32,419 bases of DNA from Thermoplasmata archaeon (GCA_020696345.1 JAEHCK010000049.1:1-32419), one strand, 5' to 3'; shown: positions 14,503 through 23,004, counted from the stretch's first letter. Translations and numbers: made by a program. The notes: generated by a model not told the origin, from the letters alone.

Positions 14503-17124
14503 TTATCCCATTTTCTGAATATTTTTGAATGTATTATTCGCATTTTTCCTAAATTCGTTTGCCAAATCCTGTTTATTAAGATTAGAAAATATTGAGGATA
14601 ATTCAAGATATACTTCTCCCAGATAAAATGTGAAATCCAGGTCGTTAAGCGACTCAACCGCGCTCAAGAAGTAATCCTTGGCCTTTCCCCACTCTTGCTG
14701 AAATGAATGAATTAGACCGATATTGATCTTCGAGTAAATCATTCCATGATTATCTTCGATCCTCGTTAAAATATCCTGGGCGTTCTCGAACGTCTTTTTT
14801 GCATCCAATAACTTGTTCTGTCGTAAATAGCATTCTCCAAGGTGCAATAACGTATAACCCTTGCCTCGAATATAATAAATTTCTTCCGAGAGTTTTATGC
14901 CTTTATTGAAAAAGTTTATTGCTTTATCCAGTTCGTTGGTTTCCAAGTATACGCAACCAATGTTATTGTACAGTCGAGCAACCTTATAATGGTTTTTCAT
15001 CTCTTTGAAAATATTGATGCTTTCCGAGAACTTTTCGAGAGCGATCTTCCATTCTTGCTGCTCCCAGTATATGTTTCCAAGGTTGATCAATATATTCGCC
15101 CTTTTCTCCAATACATCAACAGGCAGACTCTTTAATTCAGCCAAACTCCGATTGTAATAGTTTATGGCGTTCTTATAATCACCTTTTAGCCATGACACCC
15201 ACCCTAAACTACAGTGGATCTCATTAATTCCAACCTTATCGTTCACATCCTCAACTACCTTTAAACTGCTTTTCAAATTTGTCAGTGCAGTTTCCACTTC
15301 GTGCGGGGTCCAACTGATATATCCAACAGTATAGTGTAATCGTTTTCTGTCTATTTCAAAGTCAACAACATTATTAAGATAATTATTCAAATTCAAACAT
15401 TGGTAGTAATATTCGAAAGTATTATCCCATTCACCCCAGAGGTCTAGGATCTGACCTTTAATTTTATTGAGCTTGGAGATATATTCTGTTTTTACATCAT
15501 GCCCGAAACCCATCAATACATTCATGATCTCCTCGTGAAAGCCCTTGTCTACCATGGTGGATGCATGTTTTATGACTAGCTTGGCGGCTCCATCCTGGTC
15601 ATTGCTCTGGATCAGGTGATATGCAGCTTCAACGAATGCGAGCTCATCATTCTGTTCATTGTAATATTGTGCCGCTTGAGTATGATAATCAATGCGCTTT
15701 TTAGGTGTAAGACGCGAGTAAAAGAACTCGCGAATGATGTCGTGTAGCTCATAAATTCTTGGCTCAACTTCGTTCACCAATGCCTTTTCTATTAATTTGT
15801 CCAAGGTATCATAATCTAAAGAATCTTCAATAAATATACAATCGGAATTCACCGGTCTGCGATAAACGGAGATAGCTTTCAACAGATCTTTCTCATCCTG
15901 CTCCAACCTGGAAAAGATCTCTTCATGGACGAATTTCATGATATCTTTAGTTGGGTAACTCAGGTCTTCGGAAGTTTCGATCAGCTCAAGAGCGAGTGGA
16001 TGACCCTCGGTCAGCTCATAAATTTTGTTAAATCCGAGTTTATCGATTATTTTTGGTTTTATCAACTCCCTGCTGCCCTCACGGTCCAAGCCAGTTAAAT
16101 GCATCTCCTTGATCATCTTTTTTACCGAAACCTCGCGGCGGTCATAGAATCTGATCAGGCTTCTGGAAAGAAGTAGAATAAATATATTATCAATTTTCTC
16201 CAGGTGTTCTGTTAACGACGAAAAGAACTGAATGATCCTTTTGTTAACACGGTGGAAATCGTCAAACACGATAATTGAATTTGACATATGCAGGTCCCCA
16301 TGTAAAATGTTGATGACCTCGAAGAAATCTATGGTTTGAACAGATTCGATATAAGTTTTCAATTTTTTCCTGTTCATCTCCGCTAAAAACTCGGCCATAG
16401 GCATCAAAATGTTTCGTATGGTATCCCACTCTTGAAACCTGTACCACAATATATTGTTCGATTTTGAATATTGTTCGATAAATTTCGCCGCCAGACTAGA
16501 TTTTCCTATGCCGGCCATACCATGGACAACGATAATTTTTGAGGTTTTTAGGTTTTTGTTCAGAAATGTCATCTCTTTTTGTCTATCGAAGAATTGCCTC
16601 AGCTTGGGCATTTGGCCCAGATGCTTCACCGTGTAACCCTCATCGAGTCTGGGTTTGGTTTTTTCCACCAATTGTTTGGCAAATAGCACCTCATCATAAT
16701 AGCCATATTTCGATATATGATTGATAATATCGATCATGCTCGCCTTTTTCCCCACCTTTTTGATCACATGTGATACCGAGCCGAAGGTAACTTTACCATC
16801 TGCAGTTTTTAACTTTATCTCTTCGGTCGTAAGTTTATTTTGCAGCTCCAGGATAAATTTCTCACCCTTAAGTGTTAAGAAATATGCCGACATGCGTCGT
16901 TTTTTACCATGTACATGGTACAGCTTTTCTATGATAGAACCATTATCGATCAATTTTTTTAATGCGCGTGACACGCTGCCTAATGGTGTATTGATCGACT
17001 CGGCAATGCCACTTTGTGTTAGGGTAACGGGTATCTCTTCTGATTCATCAAAATGGCCCAAAGCAAAGATGTGGAATAAAATCTTGTTATCAATAGTGAT
17101 CGAGATCTTTTTGGAGGACGTCAT
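14503..17124 (-). CDS. Winged-helix / NB-ARC ATPase / TPR protein (STAND family)
   Basis: The 873-residue protein repeats the architecture of the protein at 2375-4777. It has a winged-helix domain (about 1-110, with GIAESINTPLGSVSRALKKL), a linker helix region (110-180), and a STAND ATPase with P-loop GMAGIGKSS at 202-210, Walker B-like IIVFDDFHRV, ILLLSRS and EGHPLALEL. A C-terminal run of at least six TPR-like repeats (about 560-870) includes LYNNIGCVYLETNELDKAI. It should act as a nucleotide-dependent switch that may bind DNA and a TPR ligand. The two proteins share FDDF, the RREVSVKK/RREVAINK segment and YELHDIIREFF-type sequence. A TATA element ends about 15 bp before the ATG, indicating a leaderless mRNA. 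Regulated genes are unknown. Confidence 0.88.
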   Translation of the reverse strand: MTSSKKISITIDNKILFHIFALGHFDESEEIPVTLTQSGIAESINTPLGSVSRALKKLIDNGSIIEKLYHVHGKKRRMSAYFLTLKGEKFILELQNKLTTEEIKLKTADGKVTFGSVSHVIKKVGKKASMIDIINHISKYGYYDEVLFAKQLVEKTKPRLDEGYTVKHLGQMPKLRQFFDRQKEMTFLNKNLKTSKIIVVHGMAGIGKSSLAAKFIEQYSKSNNILWYRFQEWDTIRNILMPMAEFLAEMNRKKLKTYIESVQTIDFFEVINILHGDLHMSNSIIVFDDFHRVNKRIIQFFSSLTEHLEKIDNIFILLLSRSLIRFYDRREVSVKKMIKEMHLTGLDREGSRELIKPKIIDKLGFNKIYELTEGHPLALELIETSEDLSYPTKDIMKFVHEEIFSRLEQDEKDLLKAISVYRRPVNSDCIFIEDSLDYDTLDKLIEKALVNEVEPRIYELHDIIREFFYSRLTPKKRIDYHTQAAQYYNEQNDELAFVEAAYHLIQSNDQDGAAKLVIKHASTMVDKGFHEEIMNVLMGFGHDVKTEYISKLNKIKGQILDLWGEWDNTFEYYYQCLNLNNYLNNVVDFEIDRKRLHYTVGYISWTPHEVETALTNLKSSLKVVEDVNDKVGINEIHCSLGWVSWLKGDYKNAINYYNRSLAELKSLPVDVLEKRANILINLGNIYWEQQEWKIALEKFSESINIFKEMKNHYKVARLYNNIGCVYLETNELDKAINFFNKGIKLSEEIYYIRGKGYTLLHLGECYLRQNKLLDAKKTFENAQDILTRIEDNHGMIYSKINIGLIHSFQQEWGKAKDYFLSAVESLNDLDFTFYLGEVYLELSSIFSNLNKQDLANEFRKNANNTFKNIQKMG

Positions 17125-17138
17125 TGCATCAACTATGT

Positions 17139-17150
17139 GTATAAATATAA
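17139..17150 (-). promoter_or_regulatory. TATA box of the second STAND gene
   Basis: On the minus strand TTATATTTATAC lies about 15-26 bp before the ATG at 17124. That spacing fits transcription starting at or next to the start codon. Confidence 0.6.
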
Positions 17151-17170
17151 CCTATATTACATAAATTTAG

Positions 17171-17222
17171 TGGTATTTGTGGTATTTGTGTTTGATCAAA
17201 ATTATAAATGTAATTATACATT
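17171..17222. promoter_or_regulatory. Possible operator region between divergent genes
   Basis: Two direct copies of TGGTATTTG (17171-17189) and a dyad AATGTA/TACATT with an ATTA spacer (17207-17222) lie upstream of the TATA box of the STAND gene. The other half of the 380-bp gap leads to the radical SAM gene; CTTTTAAATG near 17437-17447 is its likely TATA element. Nothing else is seen in the gap. Confidence 0.35.
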
Positions 17223-17504
17223 CGAATTTGTAATTGTACCAAAGAGTTTTAAATATACCTAAATGAATATTAAATTACACTATTAAATTGAACCGATCAA
17301 AAGGGGGAGGCAATAAAAATCTTCCTTGGGATTGAAATTGGATCTCTGTTGTTTTATCAAACCAACACAGGGGGGTCTTCAATATAATCTTATCTAAGGT
17401 CCTTTTCAATCCCTTTGGATCTTTTAATAATGATAAACTTTTAAATGTTGTTGTATTATCCCTACTGAATTTCAAATTGAATACGCTGGAGTTCAAGGGT
17501 TTTT

Positions 17505-18878
17505 ATGGCGTCAGATAAAAAGATATTGCTTACCACTGCATATATCAAACACAAAAACGATTATTATGACTGGGTAGGCTCAAATATACCATCAAAGATA
17601 CGATTATCGAGGCCGCGAAAGATATCGTACGCACTGCGGTTCATAAAACAGAATTTACCCGAGGTTGAGATATTGGAGTATCCCACCTGGGATGAATATG
17701 AACACGCACTTGCCCATAGTTGGGATGTGGTGGGTTTCTCGTTCTACATCAATGATATCTATAAGATCAAAGAAATGATAAAATTTGCAAGAGATAATAG
17801 TGTTCCCGAGCTGTGGGGAGGTAATTACGGTGTGCTGACCAAAGGCATGGAAAAGTTACTGGACAGGGGCTTCATCGGGTACTCTGAACCTGAGATCGCA
17901 AAATATCTGAAAAAAAAGCTCACACCGATCATACACCCGCCGATCATCAATGATCTCGAGTTTGGTCCGTTCAACGTGACTAGGTTCGGTGTGCTGTTCA
18001 CAACACGAGGGTGCACGCACTCATGTAAATTCTGCCAGACGCCTGTGTTCCAGCCGAACTCCGAGGTAGTGCCCCTCGAATCTTTGGAGAAGGTGGTGAA
18101 GTATTACAAGGATGTGGGTATTAATTTTATCGGGATATTTGACGAGAACTTCGGGTTACACCGTAAACATGCAGGAGAAGTGGTCAAGATCTTGAACAAG
18201 TACAATATGTACTGGGCCTGCATGGCGCGGGCGGAATATGTGGCCAAGCAGGTACGTACCTGGACTGCGAACGGCGGTAAATTCGTTGGCGCCGGCGTGG
18301 GTATCGAGAGTTTCAATGCAGAGGCATTACAGGACATGAACAAGAAGTTCGACCCGAAAAAGATCATTGCAGACCTGTTGACCATAAAAGAAAATAACAT
18401 AGGCATTCTGGGCTATTACATAATCGGTTTCGAGAACGAGACCGAGAGATCCATCAAGAGAAATCTAATAAAGCTCAAAGATCTCAAGATCGATCTCAAC
18501 CAGATCACAATTGTAACGCCACTGCCAAAAACACAGTTGTGGAATGACATTGAATCGAAATACGGCATATTCGAGGACGACTACACGAAGTATGACACCA
18601 AACACCTGGTCTGGCATCACCCGAACCTGTCCAAGGAGCGGCTGGAAGGGTTGATGCACTGGGGATTGAGCATGACAAATCCGCGAAAAAGTATCATGCG
18701 TATGGTGTTCCGGTTCCACAGGCTGCTGCATATCAACGAGGGCTTCCGCGGGTTCGGCATGCTGCCCAGAAGTCTATACTACGCAAAAAAGTTCGATACG
18801 GGTGGTTATAAGATCTTCTTTGACACCGAGAACGGCGGGCTTCTGAGATACAAATTCGATCTTGATCATCCGGTGTGA
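17505..18878 (+). CDS. Radical SAM protein with B12-binding-like N-terminal domain
   Basis: The 457-residue protein has the [4Fe-4S]-binding CTHSCKFC motif (C170, C174, C177), preceded by TTRGC as usual for class B radical SAM enzymes. Residues about 50-150 look like a cobalamin-binding fold (SWDVVGFSFYINDIYKIKEM, ELWGGNYGVLTKG, GYSEPEIAKYLKK), but the DxHxxG histidine that would ligate cobalt is not visible. The barrel continues with GIFDENFGLHRKHAGEVVKI and GAGVGIESFNAEAL. It would generate a 5'-deoxyadenosyl radical; the substrate is unknown. The stop overlaps the start of the next membrane-protein gene. Similar proteins are often annotated as B12-binding radical SAM of the lipid- or hopanoid-modifying type; that is only a possibility here. 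Confidence 0.88.
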   Translation: MASDKKILLTTAYIKHKNDYYDWVGSNIPSKIRLSRPRKISYALRFIKQNLPEVEILEYPTWDEYEHALAHSWDVVGFSFYINDIYKIKEMIKFARDNSVPELWGGNYGVLTKGMEKLLDRGFIGYSEPEIAKYLKKKLTPIIHPPIINDLEFGPFNVTRFGVLFTTRGCTHSCKFCQTPVFQPNSEVVPLESLEKVVKYYKDVGINFIGIFDENFGLHRKHAGEVVKILNKYNMYWACMARAEYVAKQVRTWTANGGKFVGAGVGIESFNAEALQDMNKKFDPKKIIADLLTIKENNIGILGYYIIGFENETERSIKRNLIKLKDLKIDLNQITIVTPLPKTQLWNDIESKYGIFEDDYTKYDTKHLVWHHPNLSKERLEGLMHWGLSMTNPRKSIMRMVFRFHRLLHINEGFRGFGMLPRSLYYAKKFDTGGYKIFFDTENGGLLRYKFDLDHPV

Positions 18879-19249
18879 TGTGTGCAGATGCAGACATACG
18901 GGTCATCATGGCGGCTTGTGCGGTGACGATCGGGATAAGTATTGCGGTGATAGTGGGGAATATTAATTCCTTTCAAACTGTGATTGAAAAAGCCTTTTTA
19001 GATTTTGAAAATGATCCTGAAAATAGTGAATATCAAAATACCGCAGGTCAATCACTTTTTGGACCTGGTTCTGCGGGTGTTATGTGGACTGCAATAGGAA
19101 CTTTGATAATCGCAATTGGTATTTTATTTTTATGTTTAAAAACATACTATTCAATAGGTAGTTGGGTTGAAAAGGGTTCAGGAGAATTCGGCTGGCGTGG
19201 AAAACATGTTTCAGTTAAGGTCTTGGACCGAGAATATTTAAAAGATTAA
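18878..19249 (+). CDS. Small membrane protein
   Basis: The roughly 123-residue protein has two hydrophobic segments, about 8-27 (VIMAACAVTIGISIAVIVG) and 68-90 (MWTAIGTLIIAIGILFLCLK), separated by an acidic loop of about 40 residues with no cysteine pairs. I do not recognise the family. The ATG at 18878 shares one base with the radical SAM stop codon, so translation is probably coupled. A GTG at 18875 in the same frame is an alternative start. The tight coupling suggests it anchors or assists the radical SAM enzyme, which is inference. Confidence 0.7.
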   Translation: MCADADIRVIMAACAVTIGISIAVIVGNINSFQTVIEKAFLDFENDPENSEYQNTAGQSLFGPGSAGVMWTAIGTLIIAIGILFLCLKTYYSIGSWVEKGSGEFGWRGKHVSVKVLDREYLKD

Positions 19250-19316
19250 AATAATGGTTTTTATTGTACATAAAATTAATAAAGAAATAACACCATGATT
19301 TGCGTTGGTGTATATA

Positions 19317-19508
19317 ATGGAATATGCTCAACTTCAAAAAGAATATGGCGGGGAGTTCATAGCGATTTTAAAGAACAAAATAATAGCTCATGGTAAAACC
19401 TTTAAAGAAATCTTTGAAAAAGTTAAAGATCAAGATCAACTGCAAGATGAAGAATTATCCTTTAGGTTTATTCAACCAAAGGAGGGGATTTGTGTCTATT
19501 ATTTGTGA
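19317..19508 (+). CDS. DUF5678-like small protein
   Basis: The 63-residue product (MEYAQLQKEYGGEFIAILKNK, then IIAHGKTFKEIFEKVK) matches the DUF5678 pattern YxxLQxxYxGExVAxxxxxVIxHGxxxxE. Family members are short proteins of unknown function common in archaea. The ATG at 19317 has a GGTG Shine-Dalgarno site about 7 nt upstream; the frame also has GTG and TTG codons at 19308 and 19305. The gene overlaps the next one by 17 bp. A TATA-like AAAATTAATAAAG lies at about 19272-19284. Confidence 0.75.
   Translation: MEYAQLQKEYGGEFIAILKNKIIAHGKTFKEIFEKVKDQDQLQDEELSFRFIQPKEGICVYYL
19481..19485 (+). promoter_or_regulatory. Shine-Dalgarno site of the retropepsin gene
   Basis: GGAGG followed by a 6-base spacer and GTG lies inside the DUF5678 coding region. 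It decides the start of the protease gene in favour of 19492. Confidence 0.7.
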
Positions 19509-19893
19509 ATCCTATGGCATTAAAAACCTTAGTGTTTTTCCAACAAACCTGGTAGTCCCGGAATTAGCCATTTTTGTAAAAACTAAATTTGGTTATAGAA
19601 GAGAATGGTTTTTAGTTGATTCTGGTGCAGATATCACGATGTTGCCCTATTTTGCCAGTAATTTATTGGAATGCAAATTAGAAAAAAGTCATACTAAAAT
19701 GTTTGGAATTGACGGTTTTGGTGTATGCATTTACAAATCAAAAATTAAAGTAAGATTTTTTGATGAAGAAGTAACAATTAGGTGTGTATTTTCTGAGCGA
19801 GATGATATACCATTCATACTTGGAAGATTGGATGTTCTTGATAAATATAATATGCTTTTCTATAAAAATGAAGTCTGTTTAGAAAAACAATAA
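19492..19893 (+). CDS. Retropepsin-like aspartic protease
   Basis: The 133-residue protein has the catalytic FLVDSGADITMLPY motif (D-S/T-G-A, about residues 37-50), a flap region KMFGIDGFGVCIYKSKIKVRF, and the second hydrophobic-glycine motif FILGRLDVLDKYNM. Length and motifs fit a single-domain retropepsin that acts as a homodimer. The frame is open further upstream, but the GTG at 19492 has a perfect GGAGG site 6-7 nt before it, while the earlier residues are basic low-complexity sequence read from the DUF5678 gene in another frame. The overlap of the two genes indicates translational coupling. The substrate is unknown. Confidence 0.85.
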   Translation: MSIICESYGIKNLSVFPTNLVVPELAIFVKTKFGYRREWFLVDSGADITMLPYFASNLLECKLEKSHTKMFGIDGFGVCIYKSKIKVRFFDEEVTIRCVFSERDDIPFILGRLDVLDKYNMLFYKNEVCLEKQ

Positions 19894-20596
19894 CTTATAT
19901 TATTGGATTATTAAGATCAATGATTTTTAAGGGCGAATTTTAAAAACCAGTGCAAAATTTATGACTTCCAAATGAGTTTTTCTTCATCCCCCCAGCAAGT
20001 GTTTCCCCCAGCGCCGTCGACCGAAGCGCAGGAGAATTCGACTGGATGAAGAGATTTGAAACAGATTTAGGTTGAGGGTGTGGCCTGCGGTTGTGGGCAT
20101 TTCTGCAATGAACAATAAATCACCTAGTGAATGTTAGGGAAGTCGAAAACAACGCTGGGGTATGATTTGTTATGATTGTGATCAAAAAATAAATGGAATA
20201 AAAACCTTTATCTTATCGTTTGCAGTTCGTTTGGGTAGCAAACGGTTGATAATGGTTTTTGGTTCGGGATTTTTTAAGCCAATTAAACATTTGAAATGAT
20301 TTTATCGATAAAATATTTATATAGCAATTAACCATTGATATAAATCCAATGGTGAAGAAATTAATGTTTTATCTATTTCTGAAATGGAGGTGGGGGAGAT
20401 TGCCAGAGCTTCCGGTAGTTAGCGGAAAAAAACTTATTAAAATTAAATGATATTTTATTAAAAGTAAGTTTATGGAATTCTATTCCAAGAGATAAGTTGA
20501 TTAAATTATTAAAGTAATAATAGAAATGATCTAGATATTCAGGTTCACTTTTTTCGTAGCAATTACATTTGCATTTGTTTTTCCAATAGACGTTAT
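19894..20596. other. Long gap without recognised gene
   Basis: These 700 bp hold no credible protein gene. A GC-richer block at about 19988-20140 (CCCCCAGCGCCGTCGACCG and following) contrasts with its AT-rich surroundings and might be a small RNA or a decayed gene, but I cannot fold it into a known family. CGTTTG/CAAACG (20228-20233/20239-20244) is a 6-bp hairpin. Confidence 0.4.
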
Positions 20597-20604
20597 AAAA
20601 AAAA
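20597..20604 (-). terminator. T-tract terminator after tRNA-Asp
   Basis: Eight consecutive T on the minus strand begin two bases after the discriminator base of the tRNA, as expected for archaeal termination on oligo(T). Confidence 0.65.
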
Positions 20605-20605
20605 G

Positions 20606-20836
20606 CGCCCCGGATGGAATTTGAATCCATGTCCTCGGCTATCTGTAACCTTATCTATTAACGCTTTTTGCCATCAGGCAAAAAGTCCGAACCCTTCAGG
20701 GAAGGGTGAGGTAATGTTGAAATGCGCAGCATTTCGAGTGCCATTCATGGCACCTAGTTTTTCCGTTAACGCTTTTTGCCATCAGGCAAAAAGGGTTACG
20801 ACAGGCCGAGATGATAGGCCGCTACACTACCGGGGC
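20606..20836 (-). tRNA. tRNA-Asp (anticodon GTC) with a 158-nt intron
   Basis: Read on the minus strand, the acceptor arms are GCCCCGG (20836-20830) and CCGGGGC (20613-20607), with discriminator G at 20606 and no encoded CCA. The D-arm begins GTGTAGCGGCCTATCAT, the anticodon stem is TCGGC/GCCGA, the loop is CTGTCGA with anticodon GTC, and the T-arm is ATGGA-TTCAAAT-TCCAT. The mature tRNA is 73 nt. The intron lies between positions 37 and 38 and forms a canonical bulge-helix-bulge: 3-nt bulges CGT and ATA flank the 4-bp helix CTGT/ACAG, with inner helix AACC/GGTT. Cutting after the second base of each bulge gives the expected exons. Splicing would use the archaeal tRNA endonuclease. A minus-strand TATA-like TTTATAAT lies at 20873-20880. 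Confidence 0.93.
20641..20798 (-). other. tRNA-Asp intron made of five hairpins
   Basis: After the splice helix the intron consists almost entirely of short perfect hairpins. They are CTTTTTGCC/GGCAAAAAG at 20664-20685, ACCCTTC/GAAGGGT at 20691-20707, GAAATGC/GCATTTC at 20719-20735, GTGCCA/TGGCAC at 20738-20753, and a second CTTTTTGCC/GGCAAAAAG at 20772-20793. The two outer hairpins lie in an identical 28-bp direct repeat (20658-20685 and 20766-20793). There is no open frame for a homing endonuclease. Confidence 0.9.
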
Positions 20837-20872
20837 AATGATTTTATGTTATTTACTCCAGTTAATAGGTTT

Positions 20873-20880
20873 TGATTATA
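20873..20880 (-). promoter_or_regulatory. TATA box of tRNA-Asp
   Basis: TTTATAAT on the minus strand ends about 37 bp before the first base of the mature tRNA, a normal distance for an archaeal tRNA promoter with a short leader. Confidence 0.55.
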
Positions 20881-20930
20881 AAAGGTTAATCATTAAACCC
20901 AGGTGGAGTAAAAACTCGGATATGATTTTT

Positions 20931-20941
20931 TGTATAAATAG
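20931..20941 (+). promoter_or_regulatory. TATA-like element upstream of thrS
   Basis: TGTATAAATAG is the clearest TATA box before thrS and would give a leader of about 100 nt. The leader holds no obvious riboswitch. Confidence 0.45.
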
Positions 20942-21062
20942 CTTTTTATTAAACCAAACTTTTATCTTACATTAAGCATTTTAACAATAAACTAAAATAA
21001 TTAGATTTCATACATAACCCATCAAGGATTGGTTAAGTGATCACCCAACAGGATTGATACAC

Positions 21063-22931
21063 ATGAAACTACTGTTAATTCATTCGGATTATATCGAGTA
21101 TGAGTGCACCAAAGAAGCGTTGAAAGATGGTTTTGAAGAGATCGACGATGACCGTAAAACCGGACGAATGGAAGAAGCTCTAACTGTATTCACCTCGGTG
21201 GAGAAATGCGATGAAAAGGTTCAAGCTGAAGTGATCGCCGAAGCCGTAAAACAGATCCAAGAAGTTGCAGGCCAGGTGAACACAGACCGAGTTATGCTGT
21301 ACCCATATGCGCATTTAAGCTCAGAACTCGCAGCACCAAAACAGGCCCGGGAAATATCAATTGCACTTGGCGAAGCTTTGGTAAAGAGTGGTCTTGACGT
21401 CAAACGCTCACCATTTGGCTGGTACAAGGCATTCAAACTATCATGTAAGGGGCACCCATTATCAGAGCTCGCACGTGAGATCAGGTTTGAGCCCGGAGCC
21501 GAGAAGAAGGATGAAGAAGCGATCACACGTGAAGATGTGGTGAAAGATATCGATAGTGAATATATTGTCCTGACACCGGAAGGCGGGGAGCTCAGGCTTG
21601 ACCTGGAATATCTTGACGATTATAATGAATTGAACAAATATCCATCACTGAAAAGTTTCATCGAAGTTGAGGAATTGCACAGACAAACCTCCGGGGCGCC
21701 ACCCAGTATCAAAGCAATGCAGCGTTTGGAGCTGGTTGACTATGAAGAAGTGAGCGATGCCGGGCATTTCAAGTTATATCCAAAGGGCAAATTAATGTTC
21801 AAATTATTAGAAGAATGGTCTGGTATGATCGCTCAACAATTGAATGCGATCGAGATCGATACGCCTATCATGTATGACTGGTCATCCCCGGATATCCGTG
21901 AACAGGGAATTTCATTCCATTCACGGCATTATACCATACAACTCCCTGATGAGAAACGCGAGTTCGTGCTCAGATTCGCCGGTGATTTCGGTTTGTTCAG
22001 GATGATGAAGAATGCTATCTTGAGCTACAAACAACTACCAGTAAAGATCTACGAATTTTCCAAGTCGTTCAGGTTGGAACAACGCGGTGAGCTGTCCGGG
22101 CTACGAAGGCTGCGGGCGTTCCATATGCCAGATATTCATGCTTTTGCCAAAGACATGGCCGATGGTTGGGGCGAGTTTGCGGAGATCTATAAAAAATATA
22201 TTGATTTCAATCACGGTACCAATGTGGAAAATGTACTGGCATTTCGTATAGTTAAAGATTTTTATGATGATTCAAAGGAGAAGATCATTGAATTATTAAA
22301 GTATGCTGGTCAGCCAGCATTTATTGAATTATTATCCGAAAAAAAGCATTACTGGGTTGTAAAATACGAGTCGCACGCACTGGATTCTGTTGGTGGTAAC
22401 TGCCAGTTAAACACGGTCCAGTTGGATGTTGAGGACGCTGAGCGGTATGGTATCGTATATACAGATAGCGACGGTTCGCAAAAGGGTTGTATTATTTGCC
22501 ATTGTTCGATCGGCTCTATCGAACGATGGATATATTCTTTACTGGAGAATGCATTGAAAAGTGAAAAACCCGAGCTGCCGTTCTGGTTGGCGCCGACTCA
22601 AGTGCGATTAATACCAGTGCGTGAGGAATTTATCGATGATTGTTCCGTGATTGCTGATGCATTACCTGGAAGAGTCGATATCGATGATCGTGATGAGAAA
22701 GTTGGTCGGAAGATCCGCGATGCCGAGCGTGAATGGATCAGTATGATCATTGTATTTGGCGGCAAGGAAAAAGAGAGTGGAAAATTGCCAGTCAGGACTC
22801 GAACCGGTGATATCAAAGAGATGGAGCTTGATTCTCTGAAACATGATATCATTGAACGGTTGAAAGACTTTCCGTTTTTGACCTTGTCTTTACCTAGACT
22901 ATTAAGTAAAAGAATAATTTTCAGAGGATAA
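21063..22931 (+). CDS. thrS: Threonyl-tRNA synthetase, archaeal type
   Basis: The roughly 622-residue enzyme attaches threonine to tRNA-Thr. The first 140 residues are the archaeal editing domain, related to D-aminoacyl-tRNA deacylase, which removes mischarged serine: MKLLLIHSDYIEYE, the YAHLSSELAAP segment and PFGWYKAFKLSCKGHPLSELAR. The class II catalytic core follows with motif 2 FRLEQRGELSGLRRLRAFHMPD (from 336) and the motif 3 region CHCSIGSIERWIYSLLENA. The anticodon-binding domain at the C-terminus begins PFWLAPTQVRLIPV. The frame extends to a TTG at 21054, but the ATG at 21063 matches the family's N-terminus exactly. It is divergent from tRNA-Asp and stands alone. Confidence 0.95.
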   Translation: MKLLLIHSDYIEYECTKEALKDGFEEIDDDRKTGRMEEALTVFTSVEKCDEKVQAEVIAEAVKQIQEVAGQVNTDRVMLYPYAHLSSELAAPKQAREISIALGEALVKSGLDVKRSPFGWYKAFKLSCKGHPLSELAREIRFEPGAEKKDEEAITREDVVKDIDSEYIVLTPEGGELRLDLEYLDDYNELNKYPSLKSFIEVEELHRQTSGAPPSIKAMQRLELVDYEEVSDAGHFKLYPKGKLMFKLLEEWSGMIAQQLNAIEIDTPIMYDWSSPDIREQGISFHSRHYTIQLPDEKREFVLRFAGDFGLFRMMKNAILSYKQLPVKIYEFSKSFRLEQRGELSGLRRLRAFHMPDIHAFAKDMADGWGEFAEIYKKYIDFNHGTNVENVLAFRIVKDFYDDSKEKIIELLKYAGQPAFIELLSEKKHYWVVKYESHALDSVGGNCQLNTVQLDVEDAERYGIVYTDSDGSQKGCIICHCSIGSIERWIYSLLENALKSEKPELPFWLAPTQVRLIPVREEFIDDCSVIADALPGRVDIDDRDEKVGRKIRDAEREWISMIIVFGGKEKESGKLPVRTRTGDIKEMELDSLKHDIIERLKDFPFLTLSLPRLLSKRIIFRG

Positions 22932-23004
22932 TTAGGTTTAAATAAGGGAAAACGAGTTACGCTTCTTAGTAAGTATATATTGGTTATTATGTAGTAATTG
23001 TAGA

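Noticed and set aside
2375-17124. A complete STAND-based antiviral operon
   Set aside because: No nuclease, protease, TIR or other effector domain is fused to or adjacent to either STAND protein, and the N-terminal domain looks like a winged helix.
17275-17496. 73-residue minus-strand frame between the divergent genes
   Set aside because: It has no family resemblance and lies over the likely radical SAM promoter.
20373-20630. 85-residue minus-strand frame
   Set aside because: It runs through the tRNA-Asp 3' end and is low-complexity (N, F, Y, K), with no recognisable domain.
20641-20798. Homing-endonuclease or group I intron in the tRNA gene
   Set aside because: The canonical position, the bulge-helix-bulge and the lack of an open frame point to a protein-spliced archaeal intron.
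20621-20875. 84-residue plus-strand frame over the tRNA gene
   Set aside because: It is antisense to the tRNA and its intron; the repeated NAFCHQAK peptide is only the direct-repeat hairpin translated twice.
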